A stretch of 64,000 nucleotides of DNA, taken from the NCBI GenBank assembly GCA_026413225.1, contig CM048554.1:56875463-56939462 (forward strand). Reading direction: 5' to 3'. Shown here piece by piece: positions 12,615 through 24,909 of the stretch; the stretch's first letter is position 1, and each line of letters opens with the position of its first letter. The translations under genes and the position numbers were made by a program. Under the pieces are notes generated by a model, which saw only the letters and a list, made by a program, of their open reading frames with translations, searched no databases and was not told the DNA's origin. Source of the stretch: Otis tarda. Its lineage: Eukaryota; Chordata; Aves; Otidiformes; Otididae.

Positions 12615-15600
12615 TTTAAGCATAAAGAGACATTAAGTTTTGCAGCTCTAGGCAATCACAACCCTTAGACTACAAACTAGTATGGTAGGTGCCAGAGCTG
12701 CAGAAACACAGGTCTAATTGGTCCAGGCTGTGCCCTGAGCCTGGCAGGTATATTTGGTACATGATGTTTTAAATTGAATTTCCCTTATTTTGCATTGCAG
12801 GTCGTGCTTAAGTAAATTCCTTACCTGTGGGCTATAATTCAGAATACAAACACTGAATTTGATTGTTGATGGGAAAACTGATACGCAGATGGTAAAAATA
12901 GCATTCCTTGGTTTAATTTTTTATTTGTATTGAATTAGCACCTAAAAGCTCCAGCTGGGATTAGGATCTGGACTGCTACCATCCTTGTGTGCATTATGCA
13001 GTGCTATTTCATTCTTGCCAAGATTTCCAATATGTATATATAAATGCATATGGAAAAATATTTCTTCAAGGAAAGAGCTGCAGTGAGGAAACCTTACTTT
13101 CTTGGAAATTTTAATACAATTAATGGCAATGAAAATTGGACTTAAAGTGGAAATGGAACAAATTCCTTTCATAACATCCTGTAGTTTTCTTGCAGATTTT
13201 TCTTTTCATTATTCTTTTGCTTTGTTGTTTTCAGAGAACATTTTAAGTAGCAAAAGCCAGGATCCCTTAAACTAGGAATATCTTAAGCTGAAATGTATAT
13301 CAGCATTGCTTTGCTGAGCCCATTTTTTTTCCTGTGAAAATGGACAGATAATGATGTCCTGAACTCTTCCCTCAACAAAAATTATGTTTCTCATTTTCAC
13401 TCCCAAAGGAAACTGGCACACCACAGCCTCAGCATTGTCATCGTTTGGCCTGGTACAGTGCTGGAGTAATTTAATTGCTTCAGTAAGAGAAACATAAAAG
13501 CTTAGCCCTTTTGGGTTTTGCTTTATTTGTTCTTCTTTTCTGTTTTACTGAAAAATGTGCAGCAGGCTAGGAAAGAGAAGAAAAAAAATTAAGAAAATCA
13601 AGCTTTTTCCTAAGAAAGTCCAGCCGTTATGTCATTAGTTGTAACATTTTCAGGGTAAAACCAGCCCTGGCTCTCCCTGACCCCACAGCACTCTGCATGG
13701 CAAAAGCAATGATGGTCCCAGCAGCCACAGGCTGAGCTGTAGCTGGCTGCATCGTTTGATGTGCACCCTTATTGCTTCTCACATTCTCAGACTTGAGAGT
13801 GTCCCCGTCAGTCACCAGCAACAGCAGATTAGGAAGGGGTGCTGAGCAACAAGCAAAACATAATGCTCAGGTTTAGTGCAGTCACAGGGCTGATCCTCAC
13901 TGTTAGCAGTACTACATAAACTCTCTTTGCCAGAACGTAGGCATTAGATTTGGATAAAGGCCAGCTGTATAATTACACTGCACCTTATTAAAATTTTAGA
14001 GGGATGTTAATTGGAGGAGAGCCCTATTATTGAGCCTACTATGATTAAAATTTGCCACCACTTTCCTGCTGTTGGTGTTATTTAAGGGATGCGTACAATA
14101 ATCCATGCATAATCAGGGCCAGATTAAAGATCCCATCAGGAGGAAGGGAGCAGCAGGGGAGGGAGGATGTGTTTTTGCACATCTCTACAGGAAGCAGTCA
14201 GAGCACTGGCCCTTGCACCACTTGTGCATGAGTTGTAGCTGTCAAAATAATGACCAAAGACTGGCAAGGAGAATGGAATAGGCACAAGATCCAAGCCATT
14301 GCCACGCCAACTCCCTGCTGTCTTTGGAAAGAAAATAGGGAGCAGCCATGGCCACATACTCCCAGAATGCTGCAGTATATCTGAGCTCTGAGGGCTCTAC
14401 CACAGTACAGGCTTTATGAACCGGAGGAAAAAAAAAAAAATCCAGCTCAACTTGTAAGCCACCATAGCACAAGAGTCCTGTAGGGGATATTTGACTGCAA
14501 TGTTCACTTCCTTACTGTGGTTATCCTTCAATATTATGCCTGACTTTCTCTGTCTCCCCAGTTTTCCTCCTCCTCCTGTTTTCAAACCAGAATACTGTCT
14601 TTGAAAACAGCATATTCCCACTCTGCTCCCCAGGCACAGCATCACATTCAACTGTTTTCACTGGCTTCCTAACCTCGAGTAACCAAACATCCCTGTTAAC
14701 AACTTGCTGTCACAAGGATTACAGGGTATGGAAAGGCTGCAGCGACAGCCAGCGTGACATCTACTTCTCGTGCTCCACTGCTGCAAGGGGCAAGATGAAA
14801 AAGGAGCTAGTTCATACAGGGACATGTTGAGCTCAGAGTGGCAATTCCTACTTTCAAAGACAGGGGTGGCCCCCTCATTACTGTAACCCTGGCTGGGTAG
14901 GCTACAGGGTTGTGCAGAAAGTTCAGGTCTGAACATCACTGTGTGCTATGACTCAACAGAAAAGGTGTCTCTTCTTACACAAAAGGTTTTCCCACTGCAT
15001 AAATACGTCTGCATACTGGATTCATTACGTAGAAAGTAAAGTCATTCCACTTCAAGATTCTTAATTTAAAACTTCAAATGCAATAGCATTGACCACTATG
15101 AAGCATTCAGAAAACACATCACATGCTTACATTTGTGGTAGTTACTGCAAAAAGACAACACATCTAGATGTTGCACCCTGTAGTATTGAAATAGCACTGA
15201 ATTATGTACTAAATCCCACTTCAATACTGGAAAAAGTAGCAAAACATTTTAGATTCCTTTAAACAAAGTTGTAAGAAAAAGTTTTCTTCAGAAAATACAG
15301 TTGAGGATGGTTTCCTGGAAAGGTAAGCAGGAAAGCAAATCCTATTTCAGCCAGCAGTACTATTTATCTGAACTGAGCAAAAGTTAAATCAGGTTTTTGT
15401 AGTGAAGCAGAAGGGGACCTAAGGATCAATGCACAGTGAGTTAATCCTAATGGAACTAGTGGATAAATCTCCTTGCATCAATAACAGGCTTTAAACTATC
15501 CTAATCAGTAAGTTTGCACTAGCCCTGCTGCAATGCTAACTACTACTAGCCATGGTAAGGTAGTTATATGTTTTCAGAGCAGATTATACCCTCATTTCTT

Positions 15601-15837
15601 GAGTAATTTGTATTGACATAGGAGCACTGCAGTCTTGAGTGTGAACTGGGATTGTTCTGTGGTAAACTTGGCTATCACCTTCACAGAAATGGACATTCAG
15701 CTCTCATGTTACATGTCTTGTGTTGTTCTACTTGCTCCTAGCAATGAGATGCTGTTTCATCTCCTCATATGATACATAACAGACATGGCTAGGGCCCTGC
15801 TACAAATGCCCTAGTCCAGGTAAGTGTCTTGATTACC
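12615..15837. other. unique non-coding DNA
   Basis: No gene or transposon is recognised. Frames are all under 95 codons and overlap on both strands. 13915-14115 has the texture of a conserved non-coding element and is listed separately. An A13 run lies near 14427-14439. Confidence 0.6.
13915..14115. promoter_or_regulatory. candidate conserved non-coding element
   Basis: This is unique AT-rich sequence with several homeodomain-type ATTA/TAAT cores, an E-box CAGCTG followed by TATAATTACA near 13960-13975, and no simple repeat or transposon. The texture resembles vertebrate developmental enhancers, but no alignment was possible, so this is only an inference from motif density. Confidence 0.2.
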
Positions 15838-15982
15838 AGAAAAAAAGAGAGGGGGGGGGAAGAGAGAGAGAGGAAAAAAAGAGAGAGAGAGAGAGAGACA
15901 AAGAAAAAAAAAAAGAGAGAGAGAGACAGAGAAAAAAAGAGAGAAAAAAAAAAGGAGAGAGGGAAAAAAAAGAAAAAAAAGA
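15838..15982 (+). repeat. 145 bp polypurine (GA/A-rich) tract
   Basis: A purine-only tract on the plus strand, broken by just two C bases (15899 and 15927). It includes a G9 run, several (GA)n blocks and A7-A11 runs. Long purine mirror-type tracts can form intramolecular triplexes and are often unstable. The 64-codon Lys/Glu/Arg-rich frame through it is an artefact of composition. Confidence 0.95.
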
Positions 15983-18900
15983 TACCATCTACTGTATATC
16001 AGTTCAAGACTCCAGAACAGTGAGGGCTTTGAGACCTAGCAGAAAAGTATCAGGTAGCCACTTCTGTATAGCACTTGTACTCTGCAGTCACAGTAAATAT
16101 CTCCGTAACCCAAAGTTTACTTCAGTATTGGAGCTGGCATGTTCATTATCACTGATTGCACACAGACCAGTATCATAGCTCCTCTAGAAACTATTTCTGG
16201 GGCCAGGATTATACCTTATTCTATTTATTTGTCCCTGAAGTATAGGGAAGCTAGAGCATCCCAGAGTGAGATGGGTTTGTCTGTTCCCCTCAGCAAGAAA
16301 GAATCAGATGTCACTGCTCTTTATTACAAACATGAAATATGAGGTTGCTTGCATCTAATGGTGACCCCAGAAATGGGTCTTCCCAGAGAGAACCAAGCCA
16401 GGTTTACTATTTCACTTAGTACCTTGAGTCTGGAATGACACCTTAAAGTCCAGTGGTATAAAATTCCCACATGTAACTACTTAAAATGCCGTTGAAACTG
16501 TTATAAAGGAAAAGCTCTTTCAGTCTTCAACTGCAAAAATGTTGCTGCTATAACCATTAACTCAAACTGATGTGGTTTTAGAGACTTGCTAAAGTTAAGC
16601 CAGACCAAGGCATATATCCCTGAAAGAAAGAAAGCAGGCTTTGAGAGTGACCTCAAAAGTGAAAGCTACCATCAACCTAACTTCACTGCAGATGGGCAAG
16701 TTCTGCAGTTGCCCATGCAGAGCTATTCTAACACCATCTTAGAGCTCCTCGCTCTATAGCTACCAAAAATGCCTCACTCTGAAGTTACAGAAATATTGAC
16801 AGAGTCCACTGCAATTTTGTATGGACAGCTTCAGGTGAATTGTCCTGCTAGCTGAACAGGAAAGAGACATGAGGGGTAGAAACGTAGGCTGCCTACTGAT
16901 GGTTGCACCACTGATTTCTCATGCGATCTTATATTAAAGTTTCATTTGTCCTGTCTGAGGTTTTTTTTTTTTTTTTGAGTAGATACCTTTAGTGTTAGAG
17001 ACATTAGCTACAGAAGACGCTAGGGATATGTTCCTATATGGATCTGCAGGAGAAACACAGTGCCTTAAGTCACTTGTGCAATGGTGCAGAACACCACTAA
17101 GATGCCCATAAAAGCAGCCTTTCCTCCTTATTTGAAATAAGATAGGTGTAGTTCTCTTTTGAATGGGAAACACAGACTTAAAGTGACACACCAGTTCTTG
17201 AGGATTTTGTGTTCATCAGTAACACAATAACCTCAAAGGAATAGATAGCAACTAATTTGTTTGATTTAACCTGATTATTTTTACATGCACTTACCAAAGA
17301 AGATACCTTTTAGGGATCACTTGCTTGATGAGATTTTATTAGAGATATTAACTAATGTTTGCTATTTGAGATAGTATCATCAGAGCCACCATGCCTATAT
17401 GAAGGTCTTGAAGGAGAGGGACAATATTGCATGCAAAAAATAATATAACAGGTTTTTGACATTCATAAATTTGAGTATGCATGATTACTAGTCTTGGTTT
17501 TCCATGTGTTTTCTTTTCTTAGGCATGAAAATTTGAGTCTCTAGGTTTCAAGTGGATGAAAATAAACACCCAGCGACAAGCAAGTGAAAACAGCAGAGAT
17601 TCAAATTTTTAATGTGAACCCATTCCATGATCAAACACCATGGGACTCAAATCATAAGCACTTACAATGAGAGTGGGTCAGCAAGACAATTCAGAGAGCA
17701 TCTATTCCCATGAGCTACAAAGAGGTTTTTTATTTGCTTGCTTGTTTGTTTTTTGAGAACCTCATTATGGGGAAGCATAAGTTGCAACTTCCCTACTGAT
17801 TATTAGAGGAGAGGAAGGAAGGGCATATCTATTCTCTGTTCAATGATCCATGCAACCAGAGCAATATCCACAGCAGGCAAACGCAGACTGCAAGAAGCTG
17901 AAATGTCCAGCAGAGTAAACATTTTTAAATTAATGTAGTTAGGGCTGAATCAAGGTGATCTGTAAAGGGTGCTCCAAAATCCTCTCTCCTGGGAAACAGA
18001 AAAGTACATTCAAATAAATGAATAAATGTTCCCATATTTGTTACAGCTATTATTTTAACACGCTAAGCTAGAGAGACTTAGGCTATACTGAGTTTATATA
18101 AATGTAAAACATGAAAATGGTATTCAATGTTCTTCATCACATTCCTGAAACTAGAAAGAATATTCAGACTTCGCATTTTCTCTTGTTTCTACACGCAACT
18201 CACTAAAAAGGCCACTTTTCACAATTGTTACCAGAAGAGGTGCATTATTTCTAGAAACAAGAAGTAACTGATCATGGCACCAGGTGTTTCTGACACTAGG
18301 AAAAAGTAAATGCTCTCATTCTTGAAGATTTTTTTGCAGTGAATTTTCAGCCTGGCTGTGGCCTGCTCACCTGTTTTACATATGCAGAGGAAATCATACC
18401 CTGCAGCAGTCATCCTTCACCGTCTTGCACTTGCAAGGTACAATATGAAGATTTGAGATTCATTAGGCCATGGATGCAAATAGGGGCTCATGTCGAAAGA
18501 TATCCAGGAGTGGTGGTAACATGTAAAACTTGAGAGAAGGATCACAGGCGGTGCCACTCCTCAGCACAGAGAAACTGTCTTTGGAAAGGGTAAATCTCAT
18601 TTGTGAGGGAGACAGACTTCCTTGAGGGACTTTACAAGGCTGTGAAGTACAACCCTGCAGCATCAACACTCTCCGCTCTATCACAAGCTTCAACACTTTC
18701 TGTAGACTTCCAAGAGAAAACTATATTTCAGCCTGCCTTAATTAATTGGACATATGTATACCATACAGAAATCTAATAAAGCCAGGCAAGCAGAGAAAAG
18801 AGGAGAGGGAGAAGCACATGCAACAGGCATCAGGCACTGCACTAGCGGGCACAGTGTCAGAGACAGAAGTCCAAGACAAGAGAGGACCCCAGTATTTCTC

Positions 18901-19889
18901 TGCTTTCAAGGAGATGAAAAATGTAGCAACGCTCATCCCTATCTTTTCAGCCAGAGTGGGGTAAAATGGACATACCAGTAGGGAAATAATTCTGCAACAA
19001 CTTCCTTCTGTTGTTTCCAACCTTTGCTGTTTCCAGGCAGGTAAGAAGGATGAAGACAACACTGGCCTATTAAAACCAGGCTGTAAATTAAATACTGAAC
19101 ACTAATCTCATATTTTTTCCACTTTTGGAACTCTATATGGTTTTGTTCAACTGAAGATCTGAATTCTTTATGATTCACATTTGTTGACTTCTGTTAGCAG
19201 ATTTGGCCGCTAAGCACTTATGGATAAGTGTGCCTAAACTGTGTTTATCAGGATATGAACTGGTGTCAACCAGGATTTTTCCGCTGGGTCACAGACAATG
19301 ATTTCTAGAACAATGTTAAGGGGCCTCTGGTTCCCAGCCTCTGCTCCAGTGGGAAACAAAGAACAATTAAATCATAAACAAATCATAGTTTAGGGTACTC
19401 TTGATGCAAGAACATGAAATTAATAAACATAATTTTTTTTAAAAATGCCTTTCATGCCACTTTATGATTCTAGCCGGAAAAAAACCCACAGAATAAAGTG
19501 TTTTGCTTTGGAAACAAACTACCTGTTTAGACATTTCTATCTTATTAACTCTCTGCTTTTGGCATGTCTACTCTAGGCTGCATAGGCAGAAGTGAAAAAA
19601 TTTACCTTGCTCTAAACATTGCTGTTTTGTCTGCTGCAAAGTATTTATGGAAAATAATATAAGAGGGGTCACGAGCATCAATGCACAGATTCGTTTCATT
19701 CCACTACTACTAGTCTGATACTCATTTGCTTTTATTATTTGCTACCACTGCTTATCAGATTATCCCTCCTTACTGCTTTTAACTGTACACAGACACCTTT
19801 TACACCACTTAGATAACTTCTCAGAGAGATGAGTGGCTCTTACCTTGAGGATATTAGGTCCACAAGATGTTTGGTCCACCCTACCACCA
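15983..19889. other. unique non-coding DNA
   Basis: No gene or transposon is recognised. A T16 run lies at 16961-16976. Overlapping frames of up to 106 codons (minus, 18742-19062) occur opposite plus-strand frames of 72-75 codons and match no family I know. Confidence 0.6.
16961..16976. repeat. T16 homopolymer
   Basis: Uninterrupted run of 16 T. Confidence 0.9.
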
Positions 19890-20240
19890 CCACTGAACAC
19901 AGTATTTGAGGTGCGGCCTCACCAGTGCCAAGTACAGGGGCACAATCACTTCCCTGCTTCTGCTGGCCACACTGTTCCTGATGCAAGTCAGGATGCTGTT
20001 GGCCTTCTCGGTCACCTGGGCACGCTGCTGGCTCATGTTCAGCCAGCTGTTAACCAGCACCCCTAGGTCCCTTTCCGCAGCTTTCCAGCCACTCTTCCCC
20101 AAGCCCATAGCATTGCATGGAATTGTTGTGACCAAAGTGAAGGACCTGACACTTGGCCTTGTTGATCCTCATAATTCACTTTGGCCCATTGATCCAGCCT
20201 GTCCAGATCCCTCTGCAGAGCCTTCCTACCCTCACCTCCA
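19890..20240 (-). mobile_element. CR1 LINE internal fragment
   Basis: Read on the minus strand, this encodes the part of CR1 ORF2 just downstream of the reverse transcriptase core. The minus-strand frame at 19881-20135 includes the segments [12 protein letters not shown] and [20 protein letters not shown], typical of this part of CR1. The plus-strand text CACAGTATTTGAGG and TACAGGGGCACAATCACTTC is shared with the CR1 at 39.5 kb, so both belong to one subfamily or close ones. Neither the 3' terminal repeat nor the RT catalytic region is present, so the copy is truncated at both ends. Edges are approximate. Confidence 0.93.
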
Positions 20241-21198
20241 AAGCAATATCCCACTAATGCATTATGAACTACAGCAGTTTTGTTTATTTTGGAACACAGC
20301 TGTTGGGTTAATTGAGCCTAACAGATAACGTGATCATTGGTGCTTCTTAGTTGACACCCTCCAGAACTTGACTCCCACCCAGGTAACACAGTACAACTTA
20401 GATCTTCCCTGCTGTGGGATCTCCTTTCAATATTACTTAGGAATACAATCAGAAGGCAGGGCAGATGATGCTAGTAGGCAGTCACTTGCAGACATCCCAA
20501 ATGCACAAGAGAGTGCAGAGTGATTGATGGAAAAAAACAATAACCAAGACAGTTGACCTCAGACATACTGGAGAAGACATCTGAAATAGGAGCAAAGCTC
20601 TTCTAGAGATGACAGTTTGGGGTGGCAGTCTGGATTGTAGCTTCTTAGCCATAAGGCAGAGACAGAGAACAAGATGTGAAAGGATGGAGAAACAAGGCCA
20701 AGAAAACAGAGCTGTGACATGAGGAATACACAAGGAGAGAAGGAGCAGTAACTTAAGAAAACTGCAGAGCAAAATAGATAGAGAAAAGGACAGAGAAGCA
20801 GAAAGGTTCAAATCTAGATGGTCCTTGTCCAGCTGTGTAGGGTTTTGCCACCTTCTGCCTCCTGCAGTAAGTCTGCGCTTGCACTCAAAGTAGTCTGCAG
20901 TCAAGACACAAACCAAGGGATTTTCCTCTAGGCTTTAATGGCAGCATACTATTCCTAGTGAGGAGGGCTGAATATTCAGAATCAGCCTCATTTTGATGCC
21001 TTTCTTGAAACAATGACTTATGGGATTTTACTGTTTGTGCTTAACCAGTATTTTCTTGGGCCAAGGGCAGAGTATATAACCTGTAATAACATTACAGAAT
21101 TAACACTTGTAATTACAGCTAATAATAATAATCTTGAAGCCATTTCTTTATATAATTAGCCTCAATCTTAAACTTCTCTCAGTTACTCTTGGCAATTG
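20241..21198. other. unique non-coding DNA, partly purine-rich
   Basis: No gene is recognised. 20650-20810 is purine-rich on the plus strand. This explains the 144-codon, Leu/Ser-rich minus-strand frame at 20482-20916, which looks hydrophobic only because of composition. Confidence 0.55.
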
Positions 21199-21253
21199 TA
21201 GAATCATAGATTAGTTATGGTTGGAAGGGACCTTTAAATCATGGCTGAACCCA
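21199..21253 (-). mobile_element. CR1 LINE 3' tail remnant
   Basis: Only about 55 bp remain: TAGAATCATAGATTAG, then GGTTGGAAGGGACC and a decayed CATCTAGTCCAACCC-like segment. This is the terminal CR1 3' UTR on the minus strand, very strongly 5'-truncated. Confidence 0.85.
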
Positions 21254-22029
21254 AAGCACAGAGTGGGCAGGAATCACTCCAAGTTTGTTATGCTTTGCCT
21301 CCAGGACAAGCTACGGGGAATTAACAAACATCTTAACCTGTGGATAGTCGTCATGCAGAAGAATTGGTTATGCTCCTGAAACTGCACAGGTGATAACATA
21401 CAGGAAGAAAGAATAGGTTATAACCATTGCACATGCTTGGAAAAAAAATGTTGTGCCTTCAACAAGTATGAATACCTCAATCTACAGCCTGAGTTCAGAA
21501 TTTTGCAAGATCATTCACTGTTGGTTTTACAAACAGAAAACCATTGTTTTGGTGTAGAAATCAGACAGAGCATAGCACAGGACATATTACAAGACTGAAA
21601 ATAGCTTTTCACTTTGGTATTTTCCAAGGATGATAAAGAGGGGTAATGGGTTGTGACTGACATGTCTGTGACCTTCTAAAACATTGCAAGTAGCTTTTAA
21701 GATCAAGGGAACATTCTTCTCTGCACAGTATCATAGAAATAATTTCATTTTGTTAACTAGCTCTCTATTCATGAAAACTAAAAATAAAAAAATACCCCAG
21801 TGATTCAACTACAACGTATCATTGAAACTTTTGCACAGATCATCTATCACCGCTTGCTTTGTATACATCAACGGGTCAAATTAATCAGGGGAAAAAAAGG
21901 AAAGATTACACAAGTTAATATTTGTTGCCAGAATGCCTCAGATTCTGGTTGGACCTTTGAATTCTGATAATTTTTTTTGCCTTACAAAGGAGACAATAAA
22001 AAATTAAGGTGCTTAACAGGATAATGAGA

Positions 22030-22260
22030 TAGAGTGGTAGCAAGGGAGAAGAAACCATATGTTCATTTATTTATAACAATATTGTGAAGTGTTCAACATA
22101 TTTAAATCAGTGAGGCACACATTCACTATGTAATTTAATTAGGACTTATGGTAGATACCATAAATGTTTCTAATGCATACTTTCTATTACATGCAATTAT
22201 AAATAGCATGCTTATTTATAACAGCAAACTGACCAGAAGATGGCCCCATAGCGAATACAA
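22030..22260. promoter_or_regulatory. candidate conserved non-coding element
   Basis: AT-rich unique sequence with repeated MEF2/homeobox-like cores (TATTTATAAC twice), a perfect 8-2-8 palindrome TTATGGTA..TACCATAA (22146-22163), and CCAGAAGATGGC at 22233-22244, one base away from the CTCF core consensus. This is an inference from motifs only. Confidence 0.18.
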
Positions 22261-23672
22261 TGCAACTCAAAATTTACTCAAGTCAAAAAGTGCAAGCTCC
22301 ATTTATCAATTCTGAAAAGTACTTCAGGTAAGTCTCTCTGAAGGTTTAAAGTATTTGTCATTGTAGTGCTTCAAATTATTTTAGAACTCATTATGAAGTA
22401 GATTGAGCAGATACATAATCACCAATCCACTATATTTTCTTAAACTTTAAAACCAGAATAACTAACACTGGTGAAAAGCCAATCTTAATACCACATTGTG
22501 TTGTTAAAATTTTGGGTTTTCCCAGGAAAATAAAACTTGGTTTTTAGGGGTTGACCCAATGGTCACTGATGAAACCCATGAAAAAAACTGATAAATTTGC
22601 AGGATTTTGCTTCATCCCCTCCTCTGGAGTGTCCTCTGTACAGCAGAGTCACAAACTTGTGCATTCATTTCCACTAGAATTGACATGAAAGAATCAAAAA
22701 CCATTTTACAGCATTTATGAGTATGCTTATTCCTTTACAACTACTATCCTGGGAAGAAGACTGTACATCTGCTATCACCAGTAAAAATAAATAGATACCC
22801 TTTCCTAGCTGGAAGAGCACATGCCACTATTCTTCAAGCTTTGTGCATGTGCAGGAACATGGGTTTTTTTTTGTGTCAATCATTAGTACTGCCCAGAAAA
22901 CAGTAGTGCTGTGTGAATGTGCTTCTATCTGGAAATAGGAGAGAGAATCTCAAACACAGTAGCTTTATACTTCAAGCAGGAGAAACTGCTGACTACAACA
23001 CTAGTCCTTTTTTTCAAAAAGCAGAGAATTTAAAAAAAAAATTGACAAACCAGTTTAATTTGGCTGGAATCCGTTATAGCACTTTTTACACCACACTCCA
23101 TAAAGCCCTTTCTTACTGGCAAACAGGAGGAGTTTCTGACTGAAGGCATAGCACCATAAGATCTGATACAGCCTCATAATATCATTTAAAATTAAATCAC
23201 CAGATAAGGATATAATGTGGCTTATTCTTAATATTAAAAATGTACATCACTATCACACTATAGATCCAGAGTAGGGAGGAGTAGAAGGTTAATCTGGAGT
23301 TTGAAAGCAACAAGAAAATGATTTCTTGCAATTGATGAAACTCAATGGAAACATGAATTTAATTCCAGCATATCACTTCTGTTTAACAAAAGTGTTTTGC
23401 ACAGACTGAATGGGTACAAGTGTCCTTGGGAAGCCATAAGCCATGACAGGTGAGTTAAGACAGTCATGTTTGCACCAGAGATACAGATATCATGGCAACA
23501 GAAAGACCACAGTTTTGGGAGACGCTGATGGATAGCAATACAGTTGGAAAGCATCAAGTCAGAGTAGAGGGAGATACTTGTTTTGAGTAAGCATCCAGTT
23601 TCTTATTGGATGCTGACAGTCAATATAAGGTTCACTTTAAATTAACCTGTTACTCTTAATGATATTCAAGGG

Positions 23673-23692
23673 TTTTTTTTTTTTTTTTTTTT
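23673..23692. repeat. T20 homopolymer
   Basis: Uninterrupted run of 20 T. Confidence 0.9.
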
Positions 23693-23730
23693 AAAGAGTT
23701 ACTGTAAGATGATAATTATTATTTGTCCTT

Positions 23731-23752
23731 CTCTCTCTCACACACACACACA
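23731..23752. repeat. (CT)4(CA)7 microsatellite
   Basis: Compound dinucleotide repeat: four CT units followed by seven CA units. Confidence 0.9.
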
Positions 23753-24864
23753 CCCCTTGACCAAACTACATAAGATCAAAAGATCTGAACAGCCCATTTC
23801 ATCAACACTGGGAAAATGCAAGGCAATATTTTAGCTAATTCTGGGGAAAAAAAGCACTAAAACCTTCACAAGCTCTTTACTCCTCAATTCTGTATGCTTC
23901 ATAGGGTAGCTGTGTACCTTCATTGAAGGCACTGGCCATTTGACAGTTGGAGACAGAGGATTTCTCAAAGGCTCTTATTGTAGCTCCATCCTCGGCTTTG
24001 AAATATTGACGCAGAGGTAATTAAGATTAATAGAATGTAGAGCTTCTACAATTAAGATATACTTTAGACAAGCAATAACATAATGTTTATTCAAACAAGA
24101 AAGAATAGTGCATCAATAATTATGACTTGAATAATTCATTTTAATTCAAAATCTGATAACGTTAAATATGCTGTACTCACTTCTGAGTACAAGGAATACC
24201 CTGCTGTCTAGACAAAAATTTTTCCTGAAGGAGGACTGTGAGTCACCCCAGAGCTTTTGATCAACACATCCGAAGTGTAAACAAATGTTTCCTGAAATAG
24301 AAAATTCTTATCACTTCTCACAACATAATTGCAGCTGTTCAGATTTCAGATGACAGCAGTACCTGCCTCAAAATTTCCTAAGTCCCAAACCCATACTGCT
24401 GTATTCCTCAGCTGGTATGGTAGAGTCTAGCAGCTGGCACTGCAATTACCCAAAACATTCCGTTGCCACCAAATAGTTCAGACTTAATTGCCACAGCTGC
24501 TCTTATCCTGTCACAGCAGAGAAAAAAAATGTCATTTTGAGCTCTGTGAGTTATTACAGAAGGATGACCTTAAAGAAGCAGATCAGGAGGGGCAATACCC
24601 ACAGATGACCTTTGGGGTGCAGAGGGTGGTAGGCTGGACTGCAATAATTCTGAAAGGAAAAACAAATTACTGCTAAGTTACCCACACCACTCCATACTTA
24701 TATGGCTTTCTTGTGTGAAAGACTGGAGTACGTGATGAGGAAACAACCATATTCTCCTGCAGAGGATTACAAACATCATGAAGAAATATAATCTGATATT
24801 TAACACGTATATTTTGAGGAGTAGAAATCCTTTTGCATAGTTACTATAGACTTCAGCAGTCAAA

Positions 24865-24909
24865 AATTGCCCCATAGCTGGGCAATTCCTCCAGACCTTC
24901 TGGAGGAAT
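24865..24909. repeat. two abutting perfect palindromes
   Basis: AATTGCCC (24865-24872) pairs with GGGCAATT (24880-24887). It directly overlaps a second palindrome, ATTCCTCCAGA (24885-24895) and its exact complement TCTGGAGGAAT (24899-24909) with a 3 nt loop. Two hairpins in series could form in single-stranded DNA or RNA. No transposon termini or target duplications were seen. Confidence 0.8.

Larger units (their letters stand above)
21254..24864. other. unique AT-rich non-coding DNA
   Basis: No gene or transposon is recognised, and frames are at most 76 codons. 22030-22260 is a candidate conserved element. A T20 run (23673-23692) and a CT/CA microsatellite (23731-23752) are present. A 7 bp palindrome GTACTCA...TGAGTAC lies at 24173-24190. 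Confidence 0.6.

Noticed and set aside
15829-16023. 64-codon Lys/Glu/Arg-rich frame
   Set aside because: It is a direct translation of the polypurine simple repeat.
20482-20916. 144-codon Leu/Ser-rich minus frame that looks membrane-like
   Set aside because: The DNA is purine-rich on the plus strand, which forces Leu, Ser and Phe codons on the minus strand; compositional artefact.
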